Below, one piece after another: positions 7,381-16,247 of a DNA stretch of 64,000 bases. The position numbers and the translations under genes are program-made. The stretch is from Oribacterium asaccharolyticum ACB7. Its GTDB lineage: Bacteria; Bacillota; Clostridia; Lachnospirales; Lachnospiraceae. The stretch is from the NCBI RefSeq assembly GCF_000238075.1, contig NZ_JH414504.1, positions 416,886 through 480,885 of the forward strand, in the 5' to 3' direction. The notes under the pieces were generated by a model. That model was not told the origin of the DNA and did no database searches. It was given only the letters and a program-made list of their open reading frames with translations. Position 1 is the first letter of the stretch; each line of letters starts with the position of its first letter.

Positions 7381-8829
7381 TCAGTTTGTCTTTCTCCATG
7401 TCTTAATGGAGAATAAAATCAACATCGGAAATATTTCCAGTCTTCCAGCTAACATATCAAAAATCATGACCAGTTTTGAAAAATAAGAATACACGGAAAA
7501 ATTGCTTAGCGGTCCGACTTTTCCCAGCCCCGGTCCGATATTGTTAAAGGTTGCGGAAATGGCTGAAAAGTTAGTCATAAAATCATATCCGTCAAAACTG
7601 ATGAGGAATATGGAAATCATATAAATAAAGCAATATGCCATCAAATAAGTACTAACGGAACGAACCACCGCGTGATCCAGGCACTTTCCCTCCAAACGCA
7701 CCTTTCGTATGGCTTCGGGATGAATAATCAAGTGCATCTCTTTTCCGAGACTTTTTAAAAGAATCAGAAGTCTCGATACCTTTAGGCCTCCTCCTGTCGA
7801 TCCTGCACAGGCTCCGCAAATCATCAGGAATAAAATTATCATCTGGGACGGCACAGCCCATTCATTAAAATCCAAGGTGGAAAATCCTGTTGTGGTAATA
7901 ATACTACCTACTGTGAAAAAAGCATGATGCAGAGCAAAGAGAAATCCTCTTCCGATACTCTGGAAGATATTCAAAGTGATAAATAAAGTGCTTGCCGCAA
8001 TAATGATAAAATAGCCTCTGGCTTCTTCCGAATGAAATGCATCCGAAAACTTCTTCCTCTGAATCAGGTAATACACATTAAAGTTCACACCGAAAAGGAT
8101 CATGAATACGGTAATTAAAAACTGGCTTAGCATGGAATAATCGGCCATTCCGGAGTTTCGAATGGCAAAGCCTCCGGTTCCCGCCGTACCGAATCCGATG
8201 CATAAGGCATCAAAAAGCGGCATTCCGGAAAGGAGAAAAATCACAATCATGATAATGGTCAGAATAAAGTAGATTTTATAAAGCGCTTTTGCCGTATCCG
8301 CTACCCTGGGAACCATTTTTGAAACTTCCGGCCCCGGAGATTCCGCCTTCATAATCATCATATTGTAGCCGCCTCCCAGAGGAAGAACGGTAAGAACCAG
8401 GACAAGTACTCCCATTCCCCCTATCCAGTGAGAGAAGGAACGCCAGAATAAGAGCCCTTTTCCGAGAGCCTCCACATCGGAAAGCACGGAAGAACCGGTT
8501 GTGGTAAAGCCGGAAACGATTTCAAATAAAGCGTCTATATAGTGAGGAATTCTCCCGGAAATAAAGAAGGGTAAAGCCCCCACCAGAGAAAGAACAACCC
8601 AGCAGGCCGCTACAATCACGAAGCCTTCTCTGGCATAAAACGCAATTTTCTTCGGTTTTTTTGCCGTTAAAATATATCCCAGTAAAATGGATGCCGCTCC
8701 AATGAAGAAAAAGCAAAGCGCAATGTCATTTTCTCTGTAAAGTAAGGAACAAATGAGCGGTAAAATCATGCTAATTCCTTCAATTTTCAGTACCCATGCC
8801 AGAATATAGACAATCATACTAAAGTTCAT
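7381..8829 (-). CDS. trkH: TrkH-family potassium transporter, membrane subunit
   Basis: A 482-residue polytopic membrane protein of the TrkH/KtrB family that carries K+ into the cell. The P-loop selectivity segments are visible as SGFTTTGSSV, GFGTAGTGGFA, TTTGFST and the final FNNIGPGLG, each centred on the conserved Gly. The partner trkA starts upstream and the two overlap by 11 bases (trkA stop 8819, trkH start 8829), so the channel and its gating ring are made together. Whether Na+ is co-transported cannot be judged. Confidence 0.94.
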   Translation of the reverse strand: MNFSMIVYILAWVLKIEGISMILPLICSLLYRENDIALCFFFIGAASILLGYILTAKKPKKIAFYAREGFVIVAACWVVLSLVGALPFFISGRIPHYIDALFEIVSGFTTTGSSVLSDVEALGKGLLFWRSFSHWIGGMGVLVLVLTVLPLGGGYNMMIMKAESPGPEVSKMVPRVADTAKALYKIYFILTIIMIVIFLLSGMPLFDALCIGFGTAGTGGFAIRNSGMADYSMLSQFLITVFMILFGVNFNVYYLIQRKKFSDAFHSEEARGYFIIIAASTLFITLNIFQSIGRGFLFALHHAFFTVGSIITTTGFSTLDFNEWAVPSQMIILFLMICGACAGSTGGGLKVSRLLILLKSLGKEMHLIIHPEAIRKVRLEGKCLDHAVVRSVSTYLMAYCFIYMISIFLISFDGYDFMTNFSAISATFNNIGPGLGKVGPLSNFSVYSYFSKLVMIFDMLAGRLEIFPMLILFSIKTWRKTN

Positions 8830-10219
8830 AATGGATTACACTCTCCTCTTCTTCCTTCTCTTCTAAGATATCTCTTAAGTCGTTATAGCCGGTATTCTTG
8901 GTAACCACGATTACGCGATCTCCCACTTTCATCATATCGGAACCATTAGGCGTGATAACTTTATGATTTCGAATGATTCCGCATATTAATACTCCGTCTT
9001 TGAAATTCATGTCGGAAAAGCTTCTATTGATTAAATCCGGGTCATTTAAAACACGGAATTCCATGGCTTCCGCTCTTCCGTCCGCAATCTTATAAAGGGT
9101 TTCCACGTTGGAGCCTTTCGAATTCTCCAAAGCACGAACATAGCGAACGATGCTGTCCGCAATAATTTGCTTGGGATAAATTACGGAACCCAAATTCATT
9201 TCACGAATGACATTTTCGAAGCTGATACGGTTTACTTTGGTCACCAGTCGGGTATCGGATAATTTTCCCGCATAAAGGGACAGCATGATATTTTCTTCAT
9301 CAAAACCGGTAAGGGAACAAAAAGCATCCGTGGTTTCGATTCCCTCACGCTTTAAGAGTTCCTGGTCTATGCCGTTTCCGTTGATAATGCTGCACTCCGG
9401 AAACTCTTCCGCAAGAAACTCGCAGCGTTCCCGATTGGTTTCGATAATTTTCAGTTTTAATTTCAAATGTGTTTCTTTGCAATATTTTGCAATATAGTAG
9501 CTGACTCTTCCGCCGCCTACAATCATGCAATCCCGTACAGGCGTATATTCGAGCCCGAGTTTTAAGAAAAAGTCTGTAATATCTTTCGGAGAAGCAATAA
9601 AACTGATTTCATCTCCTGCCATAAAGCAGTCGGAACCCTTTGGAATGAGAACATCCTCTCCTCTTTCTATACAGCATACCAAGACATCCAGCCCGATTTC
9701 ATTTTTAAGAGAATAAAAAGGAATGCCCACCAGCTTGCTGTTTTCCGGTACTTTTGCCCGAATTAAATCGAGCCTTCCTCGGGAAAAGCTGTCTATTTTT
9801 ATAGCGGAAGGAAAACGAAGCAGTCTTTCTATTTCTCTTGCGGCTGCCATTTCCGGGTTGATAACCATAGCGAGATTTAATTCGTCTCGTAAATATTTGA
9901 TTTCCGTTGTATATTGCGGATCACGGATTCTTGCGATAGTACTGCAGTGTCCTTCCTTTTTGGCAAAGAGGCAGCAAAGCATATTGACTTCATCTTGATT
10001 TGTTGCGGCAATCAGAACATCCGCATCATTAATGCCTGCTTCTCGAAGAGTTTGGGGCATTGCGCCGTTACCGTGAATTCCCATGACGTCCAGAAAGTCC
10101 ACAGCATGTCGTAATTCTTTTTCGTCATTATCAATGATAGTGATGTTATGCCCTTCTTTGTTTAATTGGTCGGCTAAGTTCAGACCGACTTTACCACATC
10201 CGACTACAATAATATTCAT
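8819..10219 (-). CDS. trkA: TrkA, cytoplasmic NAD-binding regulator of the K+ channel
   Basis: The 466-residue protein has two RCK units in tandem. The first begins MNIIVVGCGKVGLNLADQL, a Rossmann GxGxxG start, and the second has MIVGGGRVSYYIAKY near residue 230. Each is followed by an RCK-C (TrkA-C) domain. It forms a ring under TrkH and gates it in response to NAD(H)/ATP. It is the first gene of a trkA-trkH operon. The A+T-rich 118 bases before ATG 10219 should hold the promoter, but I see no convincing -35/-10 pair. Confidence 0.94.
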   Translation of the reverse strand: MNIIVVGCGKVGLNLADQLNKEGHNITIIDNDEKELRHAVDFLDVMGIHGNGAMPQTLREAGINDADVLIAATNQDEVNMLCCLFAKKEGHCSTIARIRDPQYTTEIKYLRDELNLAMVINPEMAAAREIERLLRFPSAIKIDSFSRGRLDLIRAKVPENSKLVGIPFYSLKNEIGLDVLVCCIERGEDVLIPKGSDCFMAGDEISFIASPKDITDFFLKLGLEYTPVRDCMIVGGGRVSYYIAKYCKETHLKLKLKIIETNRERCEFLAEEFPECSIINGNGIDQELLKREGIETTDAFCSLTGFDEENIMLSLYAGKLSDTRLVTKVNRISFENVIREMNLGSVIYPKQIIADSIVRYVRALENSKGSNVETLYKIADGRAEAMEFRVLNDPDLINRSFSDMNFKDGVLICGIIRNHKVITPNGSDMMKVGDRVIVVTKNTGYNDLRDILEEKEEEESVIHYEL

Positions 10220-10337
10220 TTCGTCTTCCTTTTTATAAATTTTTGTATTCCAATGCTATTTTTTCAATAAAATACGATACTAGTTCGGTTTTTCCAATAA
10301 AACACAACCCGACAGAGTAGGATATAAGTTTGTTTCT

Positions 10338-10886
10338 TTATTCCGAAGACATTTCATTTAATAATAAAATATCCTCGTTTAAAGCTTCCAAAAAGTGCAC
10401 CAAAAGGTCCTTTTTTCGGTAAATACGATGTGAGCACAGAAGCTCATCATAGCGAAAACTCTTTTTACCGCCCTCTTCCATTCTCTTTGTGAAGCGAAGA
10501 AGCTCCCGAAGAGGCACATAATAGATTTCATTTCTTTCGGTAAAGGAAAGAATGATGAAGCTGATTCCGCCCTGCTTCATAAAGTCATTCATAAAAGCCA
10601 TTTGGTGTGCATGAAGGTTTTGCAAGGGGAGCGAGTCCTTATGACATTCCTTGGCATCGAAACAAACAGGAATCCCCTGCACTACTCCCACATAATCCAC
10701 AGTGGACTTCCGGTCAAAGTAGGCAAGGGTGATCTGCTTATGGCTCTTATCCAATTCTATAGGAGTAATCGGGGTCGGTATTTTCTGAATGAGGGCAAGG
10801 TTCTTTTCCCTATAGAGAGAAATAGTCTGGTTCAGCTCCTCTTCCAAAAGAGAGCCTCTTAGCCCTCTTGACTTCCATGTACCCAT
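10338..10886 (-). CDS. recU: RecU-type Holliday junction resolvase
   Basis: This 182-residue protein matches the Firmicutes RecU family. [14 protein letters not shown] near residue 6 resembles the RecU N-terminal motif, and the nuclease core shows [11 protein letters not shown] followed by [10 protein letters not shown], supplying the metal-binding Asp and Glu-Lys residues. A QMAFM segment and the conserved ISFIILSF strand follow. RecU cuts four-way junctions in recombination. Its start overlaps the end of trpS by 28 bases, so it is the last gene of the rplS-trpS string. In Bacillus recU sits instead beside the pbp1 gene. Confidence 0.85.
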   Translation of the reverse strand: MGTWKSRGLRGSLLEEELNQTISLYREKNLALIQKIPTPITPIELDKSHKQITLAYFDRKSTVDYVGVVQGIPVCFDAKECHKDSLPLQNLHAHQMAFMNDFMKQGGISFIILSFTERNEIYYVPLRELLRFTKRMEEGGKKSFRYDELLCSHRIYRKKDLLVHFLEALNEDILLLNEMSSE

Positions 10887-12007
10887 TTATCCCATTCTCC
10901 GATGATTTCATTTCCTTTAAAATAATTGATCCGCATAGCATCGCGTACTTCTTCGAGCGTAGCGTTTGTCGTTTCCTTTGCCTTTTCCGTGCCTTGATAA
11001 AGAATATCATAGACATCGGAAATGCGATTCTCCCAGAGCTTTCTTTCTTCTCTTATGGGAGAAAGCATGTTTTCCATAACCTTTAGAAGAAACTTTTTAC
11101 ACTTTACATCCCCGAGACCACCTCTTTTGTAGTGTTCCTTCATCTCTTCGAGATTTTGATATTCCGGAAGGAATTCAGCAAAATCTTCTTGTTTTGAAAA
11201 AGCATCGAGGTAAGTAAATACCGTATTTCCTTCAACATGACCGGGGTCTGTAATATTAATATGAGAAGGATCGGTATACATACTCATAATCTTTGTTTTA
11301 ACAGTCTTTTCATCATCGGAAAGGTAAATTCCGTTTCCGAGGGACTTACTCATCTTCGCCTTTCCGTCAATTCCCGGAAGTCTTCTCTGGCTGGAATTTT
11401 TCGGAAGAAGAATCTCCGGCTCGAGAAGTACCTCTCTTTGATAAAGCTGGTTGAAGCGTCGTACGATTTCCTTCGTCTGCTCAATCATGGGAAGCTGATC
11501 TTCTCCAACCGGAACGGTTGTCGCCTTAAAGGCGGTAATGTCCGCAGCCTGTGACACCGGATAGGTAAAGAAGCCGGCAGGAAGCCCCGCCTCATTGTCA
11601 TTTTCATTTTCTCCGCTATAGCCCTTCTGCTTCATTTCCGCCTTCACAGTCGGGTTACGGCTCAGTCTTTGCGTGGTAACCAGATTTAAGTAGTAGAAAG
11701 ACAGGGCATGGAGCGCGGGAAGAGCCGACTGAATACAGATGGTACTCTTAGCGGGATCAATACCGACAGAAAGATAGTCCAGAGCCACTTCAATAATGTT
11801 ATCTCTGATTTTCTTCGGGTTATCGTAGTTATCGGTTAAGGCCTGGTCATCCGCAATCAAAATATTGATTTCGTCATATTCCCCGGAATTTTGCAACTCC
11901 ACTCTTCTTTGTAAAGATCCTACATAATGTCCAAGATGCAGTTTTCCGGTAGGTCTGTCTCCCGTTAAAATCACTTTTCTTGCCTTCTTCTTGCTATTCT
12001 CTTCCAT
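10859..12007 (-). CDS. trpS: Tryptophan-tRNA ligase
   Basis: Class I tryptophanyl-tRNA synthetase, 382 residues. The HIGH-type motif is [11 protein letters not shown] near the N-terminus and the KMSKS loop is [10 protein letters not shown]. The frame is open to an ATG at 12028, but an AAAGGAG lies between that codon and the ATG at 12007, so I place the start at 12007 (MEENSKKK). The protein is somewhat longer than the common 330 residues. The stop of yraN lies 25 bases upstream. No T-box leader is present. Confidence 0.94.
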   Translation of the reverse strand: MEENSKKKARKVILTGDRPTGKLHLGHYVGSLQRRVELQNSGEYDEINILIADDQALTDNYDNPKKIRDNIIEVALDYLSVGIDPAKSTICIQSALPALHALSFYYLNLVTTQRLSRNPTVKAEMKQKGYSGENENDNEAGLPAGFFTYPVSQAADITAFKATTVPVGEDQLPMIEQTKEIVRRFNQLYQREVLLEPEILLPKNSSQRRLPGIDGKAKMSKSLGNGIYLSDDEKTVKTKIMSMYTDPSHINITDPGHVEGNTVFTYLDAFSKQEDFAEFLPEYQNLEEMKEHYKRGGLGDVKCKKFLLKVMENMLSPIREERKLWENRISDVYDILYQGTEKAKETTNATLEEVRDAMRINYFKGNEIIGEWDKWVHGSQEG

Positions 12008-12031
12008 TACCAAAACTCCTTTATTCATTAG

Positions 12032-12394
12032 CTAAAATGCATTTTTTATCAATTCAATTTCTTCCCCTGAAATGCAAAGTACATCAAAACGACAAGGGGT
12101 GTCATATAAGGATAAATGTCGTTTTACCAGGTATCCCTCCGCCATGGTCCGAAGAAATTGGATTTTCTTTCGACTCACGGCTTCATAGGGAGAGCTTAAG
12201 CTCCCGCTCTTTCTCCCCTTTACTTCTATAAAGCAGAGGTATTCCCCGTCTCTTGCAATAATATCCGTCTCCAAATGGTGAAAGCGCGCATTGCGCTCCA
12301 AAATACTATACCCCATTGCTTCCAAATATTCTACCGCCTTATTCTCGTACTTTTCTCCGAGAAGATGGGTATTCTTTGCCTTATTATTCTGCAT
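12032..12394 (-). CDS. yraN: YraN/UPF0102 family predicted endonuclease
   Basis: A 120-residue protein with the YraN fold: GEKYENKAVEYLEAMGY, then the restriction-endonuclease-like core DIIARDG and FIEVKGRKSG, whose Asp and Glu-x-Lys form a PD-(D/E)xK active site. Its biological substrate is not established. Position after rnhB is conserved in many bacteria. It is preceded by a 106-base gap in which I see no clear signal. Confidence 0.88.
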   Translation of the reverse strand: MQNNKAKNTHLLGEKYENKAVEYLEAMGYSILERNARFHHLETDIIARDGEYLCFIEVKGRKSGSLSSPYEAVSRKKIQFLRTMAEGYLVKRHLSLYDTPCRFDVLCISGEEIELIKNAF

Positions 12395-12500
12395 TTGATT
12401 TACCTCTCTCGATAAACCGTTGTGCTATTTCTAAAGCACTGATTATTCATAGGAAAGTCTGCAAATCGAGATTGCATTCTCTTTGGCAGTTTACTCATAT

Positions 12501-13145
12501 TTAACTGTATAAATTCTTTAAAAAACTTCTTCTGTGAATCGGACAGGGGCCGTGTGTAAGAATGGCTTCTCTATGAAGCTTTGTTCCGTAGCCCTTATGC
12601 TGCTTAAAACCGTATTCGGGATATAGTTCATCATATTCCAGCATGATATGATCCCTTGTCACCTTGGCTAAGACACTGGCCGCCGCAATGGATAAAGACT
12701 TCGCGTCGCCGTGAACAATAGCCTTCTGCGGAATCGAAATTCCCGGAATCGTCACTGCATCGTTTAGAAGAATGCGGGGACTAAGAGAAAAACGCTTCTC
12801 CATATCCTTCAGTGCCTCTCGCATAGCTTCATAGGTCGCCTGTAAGATGTTGATTTCATCGATTCTTTCCGGAGAAACGATGCCGATTCCAAAGGCAATG
12901 GCTTCTTTTTGTAATTCCTCAAAAAGCGCTTCCCTTCTTTTCTCGGACATTTTCTTCGAGTCATTTAAATAATAAAACGGATAGTCCAAGGGAATCACCG
13001 CGCAGGCGGCAACCACCGGTCCTGCCAAGGGGCCTCGTCCCGCTTCATCCACTCCTGCTATCGGACTTAAATCGAGTACTGCCCTCTCCTCTTTTCGCAT
13101 TTCCTCGAGCCGAAGCTCTTCCTTTTCTCTTGCTTTATCGGTCAT
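12501..13145 (-). CDS. rnhB: Ribonuclease HII
   Basis: RNase HII, 214 residues, removes ribonucleotides from DNA and RNA primers. Catalytic acidic residues are seen in AGVDEAGRGPLAGPV (Asp-Glu at the start of the fold) and in NDSKKMSEKRRE and the later VTRDHIM region. It begins four bases after the rbgA stop, as in Bacillus where rbgA (ylqF) and rnhB are adjacent. About 27 charged residues precede the first strand. Confidence 0.95.
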   Translation of the reverse strand: MTDKAREKEELRLEEMRKEERAVLDLSPIAGVDEAGRGPLAGPVVAACAVIPLDYPFYYLNDSKKMSEKRREALFEELQKEAIAFGIGIVSPERIDEINILQATYEAMREALKDMEKRFSLSPRILLNDAVTIPGISIPQKAIVHGDAKSLSIAAASVLAKVTRDHIMLEYDELYPEYGFKQHKGYGTKLHREAILTHGPCPIHRRSFLKNLYS

Positions 13146-13149
13146 AAGT

Positions 13150-14028
13150 TTATACTTCCATTTGGCTGTCTTCTTCCCATTTCATGGGATGCTCCAGGCT
13201 GATTCTTCCCAGTCTTCCGCTTCGAAAATCGTCCAGAATGAGTCTCGATACCTTCGTGTAATCAATATCGCCACCCTTTTTGATACAGGCTCTTTTTATG
13301 GCAATGGCGTCCATTGCTTCCAAAGCTTCTTCTTTCCCTAAAAGCGTTTCTCCATAGCGGGAAACAAGGGCGGAGCCGTAATAACGGGTAAGATATTTTA
13401 GAAGATAAAAGATAAGCTCTTCTATCGGCAGTATCTCATCGTTAATAGAACCGATGAGAGCCAGATTCAAGCCCACAATCTCTCTTTCAAATTTCGGCCA
13501 GGTGATTCCCGGTGTATCGAGAAGCTGTAGATCCTTTCCGATCTTAATCCACTGTGCCCCCTTAGTGACTCCGGGCTTATTTCCGGTTTTTGCCGTTGCC
13601 TTTCCCACATAGGCGTTGATAAAGGTGGATTTCCCAACATTCGGAATGCCGAGAACCATGGCTTTGATGCTTTGAGAAAGAATCCCTTTTTGCTTCTTTC
13701 TTTCTAAAAGCTCCGCACAGCTCTCCATAATAAGCTTATTTACGCCCTTTACACTGGAACGGCTTCTGGCGTCTATTTCCATGGTATAAAAGCCCTGTTT
13801 CTGAAAGCTTTCCATAAAGCTCTTTGTTCTTCCCGGATCTGCAAGGTCGGCCTTGTTAAAAAGCATGATTCTGGCCTTGTCTTTAGCCAAAATGTCGATT
13901 TCCGGGTTACGGGAAGAGTTAGGACAACGGCTGTCTATCACTTCAATAATTGCATCGACAAGGGGCAGATCTTCTTTCATCTTTCTCTTGGCTTTTGCCA
14001 TATGCCCGGGATACCACTGTATTTTCAC
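13150..14028 (-). CDS. rbgA: RbgA/YlqF, 50S assembly GTPase
   Basis: This 292-residue protein is a circularly permuted GTPase needed for late 50S assembly. The permuted order is visible: the NKADL (G4) motif comes before the P-loop GIPNVGKSTF (G1) and DTPGITWPKF (G3). It starts MKIQWYPGHMAKAKRKM, the family signature. It lies between lepB and rnhB, as expected for the trmD-rplS-rbgA-rnhB block of Firmicutes. Confidence 0.95.
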   Translation of the reverse strand: MKIQWYPGHMAKAKRKMKEDLPLVDAIIEVIDSRCPNSSRNPEIDILAKDKARIMLFNKADLADPGRTKSFMESFQKQGFYTMEIDARSRSSVKGVNKLIMESCAELLERKKQKGILSQSIKAMVLGIPNVGKSTFINAYVGKATAKTGNKPGVTKGAQWIKIGKDLQLLDTPGITWPKFEREIVGLNLALIGSINDEILPIEELIFYLLKYLTRYYGSALVSRYGETLLGKEEALEAMDAIAIKRACIKKGGDIDYTKVSRLILDDFRSGRLGRISLEHPMKWEEDSQMEV

Positions 14029-14041
14029 TTCCGGCTCCTTT

Positions 14042-14569
14042 CTATACTATGAGCTTCATTTTCCGAAGAGGAAGCAGGCGAAACCAGACTCTTCCCCGAA
14101 TCTGCGAAAAATGCACATTTCCAATATTCTGAAAACGACTGTCCTCCGAGGAATCCGTATTGTCTCCAATAAGGAAATACTCGTCTTTCCCAAGCTCTAC
14201 GGGATTCTTAGCCAAACCCGGTAAAGCGATGGGAGAAATCTTTGTTGTTTCCAGAAGCTCTCCGTTAATATAGATTCTTCCATTTTGAATAATCACGGTC
14301 TCACCGGGAAGACCGACTATACGCTTCATATTATAAGACTTATCCGCTCTTTGGAACAGCACGATATCCATTCTTTTCGGCTTAATGAATCGATAGCTCA
14401 GCTCATCAATAAGAACCGTATCACCTGTGGAAAGTGCGGGCTCCATACTGTGTCCAGAAACCCTGTAAAGGGAGAAGAAGCTGTAAACAATGAACCAGGC
14501 CAAAGAAAGAAGAACAAGGATGTCCACCAGAGTATGAATAAACTTTTGAAAAATCGTTCTTTCTTTCAT
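14042..14569 (-). CDS. lepB: Signal peptidase I
   Basis: Type I signal peptidase, 175 residues, removes signal peptides from exported proteins. One N-terminal membrane segment (about 13-33) is followed by the catalytic Ser41 in GHSMEPAL and Lys82 in MKRIVGLPGE. The GDNTDSSEDSR box is near the C-terminus. It begins 59 bases after the rplS stop, just past the rplS terminator, so expression needs read-through or its own promoter. Confidence 0.95.
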   Translation of the reverse strand: MKERTIFQKFIHTLVDILVLLSLAWFIVYSFFSLYRVSGHSMEPALSTGDTVLIDELSYRFIKPKRMDIVLFQRADKSYNMKRIVGLPGETVIIQNGRIYINGELLETTKISPIALPGLAKNPVELGKDEYFLIGDNTDSSEDSRFQNIGNVHFSQIRGRVWFRLLPLRKMKLIV

Positions 14570-14581
14570 AACACTCCTTAG

Positions 14582-14613
14582 AAAAAAACAGGTGCTCCGA
14601 AAGGAACACCTGT
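14582..14613 (-). terminator. Rho-independent terminator after rplS
   Basis: On the - strand ACAGGTGTTCC (14613-14603) pairs with GGAGCACCTGT (14598-14588), four-base loop, followed by seven T. It should reduce transcription from rplS into lepB. Confidence 0.9.
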
Positions 14614-14628
14614 ACTGTATGGTTTAAA

Positions 14629-14997
14629 TTACTTCGCAGCCTTAACTTTAGCAGCCTTACCAACACGATCACGAAGGTAGTTCAACTTCGCTCTACGAAC
14701 CTTACCCTTACGAACTACTTCAATCTTTTCTACGAACGGGCTATGAATCGGCCAGGTCTTTTCAACGCCTACACCGTTACTGGACTTACGAACAGTAAAG
14801 GTCTCTCTGTTGGAACCACCCTGAATCTTTAAAACGGTTCCCTCAAAAATCTGGGTTCTCTCTCTGTTACCCTCTTTGATCTTGTTGTATACCTTAATGG
14901 TATCTCCTGTGTTGAACGGTGCTAAGGCTTCCTGTCTTAACTGCGCCTGCTCAATTTCTCTAATGATTTCAAAATTTGACATATACAAGTCCTCCAA
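14629..14997 (-). CDS. rplS: 50S ribosomal protein L19
   Basis: The protein is 122 residues, near the standard length. It has the family core [20 protein letters not shown], the [17 protein letters not shown] segment and the basic C-terminal [18 protein letters not shown]19 sits at the subunit interface. In most bacteria it follows trmD directly; here about 7 kb of foreign and decayed DNA separates them. A candidate promoter lies upstream, so rplS seems to be independently transcribed. Confidence 0.97.
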   Translation of the reverse strand: MEDLYMSNFEIIREIEQAQLRQEALAPFNTGDTIKVYNKIKEGNRERTQIFEGTVLKIQGGSNRETFTVRKSSNGVGVEKTWPIHSPFVEKIEVVRKGKVRRAKLNYLRDRVGKAAKVKAAK

Positions 14998-15050
14998 AAC
15001 ATTCTATGTTCATACACGGTCTCGTCAGCGGAACATATTATAGGGTTATA

Positions 15051-15107
15051 TTTTGTCTTATGACAAAACAGCTCGTATAGAATAGCACAGACAAGTCTAA
15101 AATGCAA
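15051..15107 (-). promoter_or_regulatory. Candidate rplS promoter and leader hairpin
   Basis: On the - strand TTGCAT (15107-15102), 17 bases, TATTCT (15084-15079). A 7-pair hairpin TTTTGTC-N4-GACAAAA (15068-15051) falls in the leader, which could be an L19 leader or a simple stem-loop. The predicted transcript carries about 75 bases before ATG 14997. Confidence 0.6.
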
Positions 15108-15143
15108 GAAAAAATACTATTATTGTTATAAGGCTAATATTTT

Positions 15144-15749
15144 TTATTTTATTTTATAAGCATATTCAGTCAAAAGATTCTTTGAATAAATTTTTTCATT
15201 TCTTGAATTTCTTACTTCTTTCCAAAGAATGGAAGCTACTTTTAATTTATTTGAATAGTTGCAACTATTTTCATCTGCACAGAAATCCTTTAAAAATTGA
15301 TTCCATTGACAAACCGAATTATCATACTTGGCATAATCTGATTTTCCATAATAAACTTTCAGCATATCTTGAATTGTAAAACTCAAATCATTTTCGCTTT
15401 TTACTTTTCTCCAAGCAGTAGCCATATCAGCAGTAAATTTAAATGGTGAAACATCTGTTAAAATTGAGAAATATTCTCTAAATTGTGTGTTAAAGGAGAA
15501 CCCACATTCAAGTAATGGCATATCTAAGGTAATAGTTTCCACTTTTTTCTTTTCATTTTTTATTGATGACTTTTTAATCAAATTACCCTTAAAATACTGC
15601 TCAATAATATAATTGAGTTCTTGTTTTATACCTCTATATTCTAATCCTAATGACTTGCATATCTGTGAAAGTTCTTCACGATACCAATAGTATTTACTAA
15701 ATTCATCAAACGATGTAATTTTATCAAACTCAGGTCTACTTTCTATCAA
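15144..15749 (-). CDS. SAP-domain protein (DUF6434-like)
   Basis: A 201-residue protein whose first 60 residues (RPEFDKITSFDEFSKYYWY, then EELSQICKSLGLEYRG) resemble a DUF6434/SAP-type helical domain that may bind DNA. The second half contains the conserved-looking FKFTADMATAWRKVK and CQWNQFLKDFCADE. The start is TTG at 15749, with GAGGAG at 15763-15758 nested in the stop of the upstream broken NTF2-like gene. DNA is strongly A+T-rich compared with the housekeeping flanks. Function unknown. It is the island gene nearest rplS. Confidence 0.65.
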   Translation of the reverse strand: MIESRPEFDKITSFDEFSKYYWYREELSQICKSLGLEYRGIKQELNYIIEQYFKGNLIKKSSIKNEKKKVETITLDMPLLECGFSFNTQFREYFSILTDVSPFKFTADMATAWRKVKSENDLSFTIQDMLKVYYGKSDYAKYDNSVCQWNQFLKDFCADENSCNYSNKLKVASILWKEVRNSRNEKIYSKNLLTEYAYKIK

Positions 15750-15761
15750 TGTTTTATCTCC

Positions 15762-16110
15762 TCAAAACCAATTTGCTTTTTCATCTCGAAATAAGGGTGT
15801 TTCACTCTCTTTATAAGGATTGTAGTTATTGCAATTACAGCCAAACTCTTTTAATGCCTTTATTTATTATCGGCTGTCCAAACAATCAAAGAAATACCGT
15901 CAAATTCTTCAACTTTCCCCTCATTCATTTTATTTTTGAAGTGCCATTCTACAATAGTTTGATTATCCTTTTGAAAAAATTGCTTTATATCCCACGCAAG
16001 CACTATTCCTCTTGTATTCCACTCGTTAAACCATTGCTTTACTGTTTGACGGTTTTCATACTTAGGACACCAACTCTAAATATAAATTACATCATCAGAA
16101 AAATTTCATC
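15762..16110 (-). pseudogene. Broken NTF2/SnoaL-like protein gene
   Basis: On the - strand a frame beginning near 16075 reads SWCPKYENRQTVKQWFNEW, then RGIVLAWDIKQFF, IVEWHF and FDGISLIVWTADN. This is the typical core of a small NTF2-like (SnoaL-like) protein. It stops at TAA near 15866, and the expected continuation (IKALKEFGCNCNNYNPYK to DEKANWF) is found one frame over, ending TGA at 15762-15764. Upstream, DDVIYI is separated from SWCPKYE by a TAG at 16076-16078. At least one nonsense codon and one frameshift are present, so I call it a pseudogene. Confidence 0.8.
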
Positions 16111-16247
16111 TTTACTGTTCCTGTGGTAATTTTTATTAAACTGTTAGTTCTACAAACTGGAATTTGTCTGATTTAGTTATCTACATTCCTTTATCAATAA
16201 TCTATCTCTTTCATTTAATTATTGCATGATATATAATTCAACAACTT

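Noticed and set aside
12395..12500. T-box leader for trpS
   Set aside because: No T-box antiterminator core sequence seen, and trpS lies within a string of genes, not behind its own leader.
15749..16129. 126-codon + strand open frame
   Set aside because: It is the shadow of the broken NTF2-like gene; the protein is an implausible mix of Leu/Phe/Tyr with no ribosome site.
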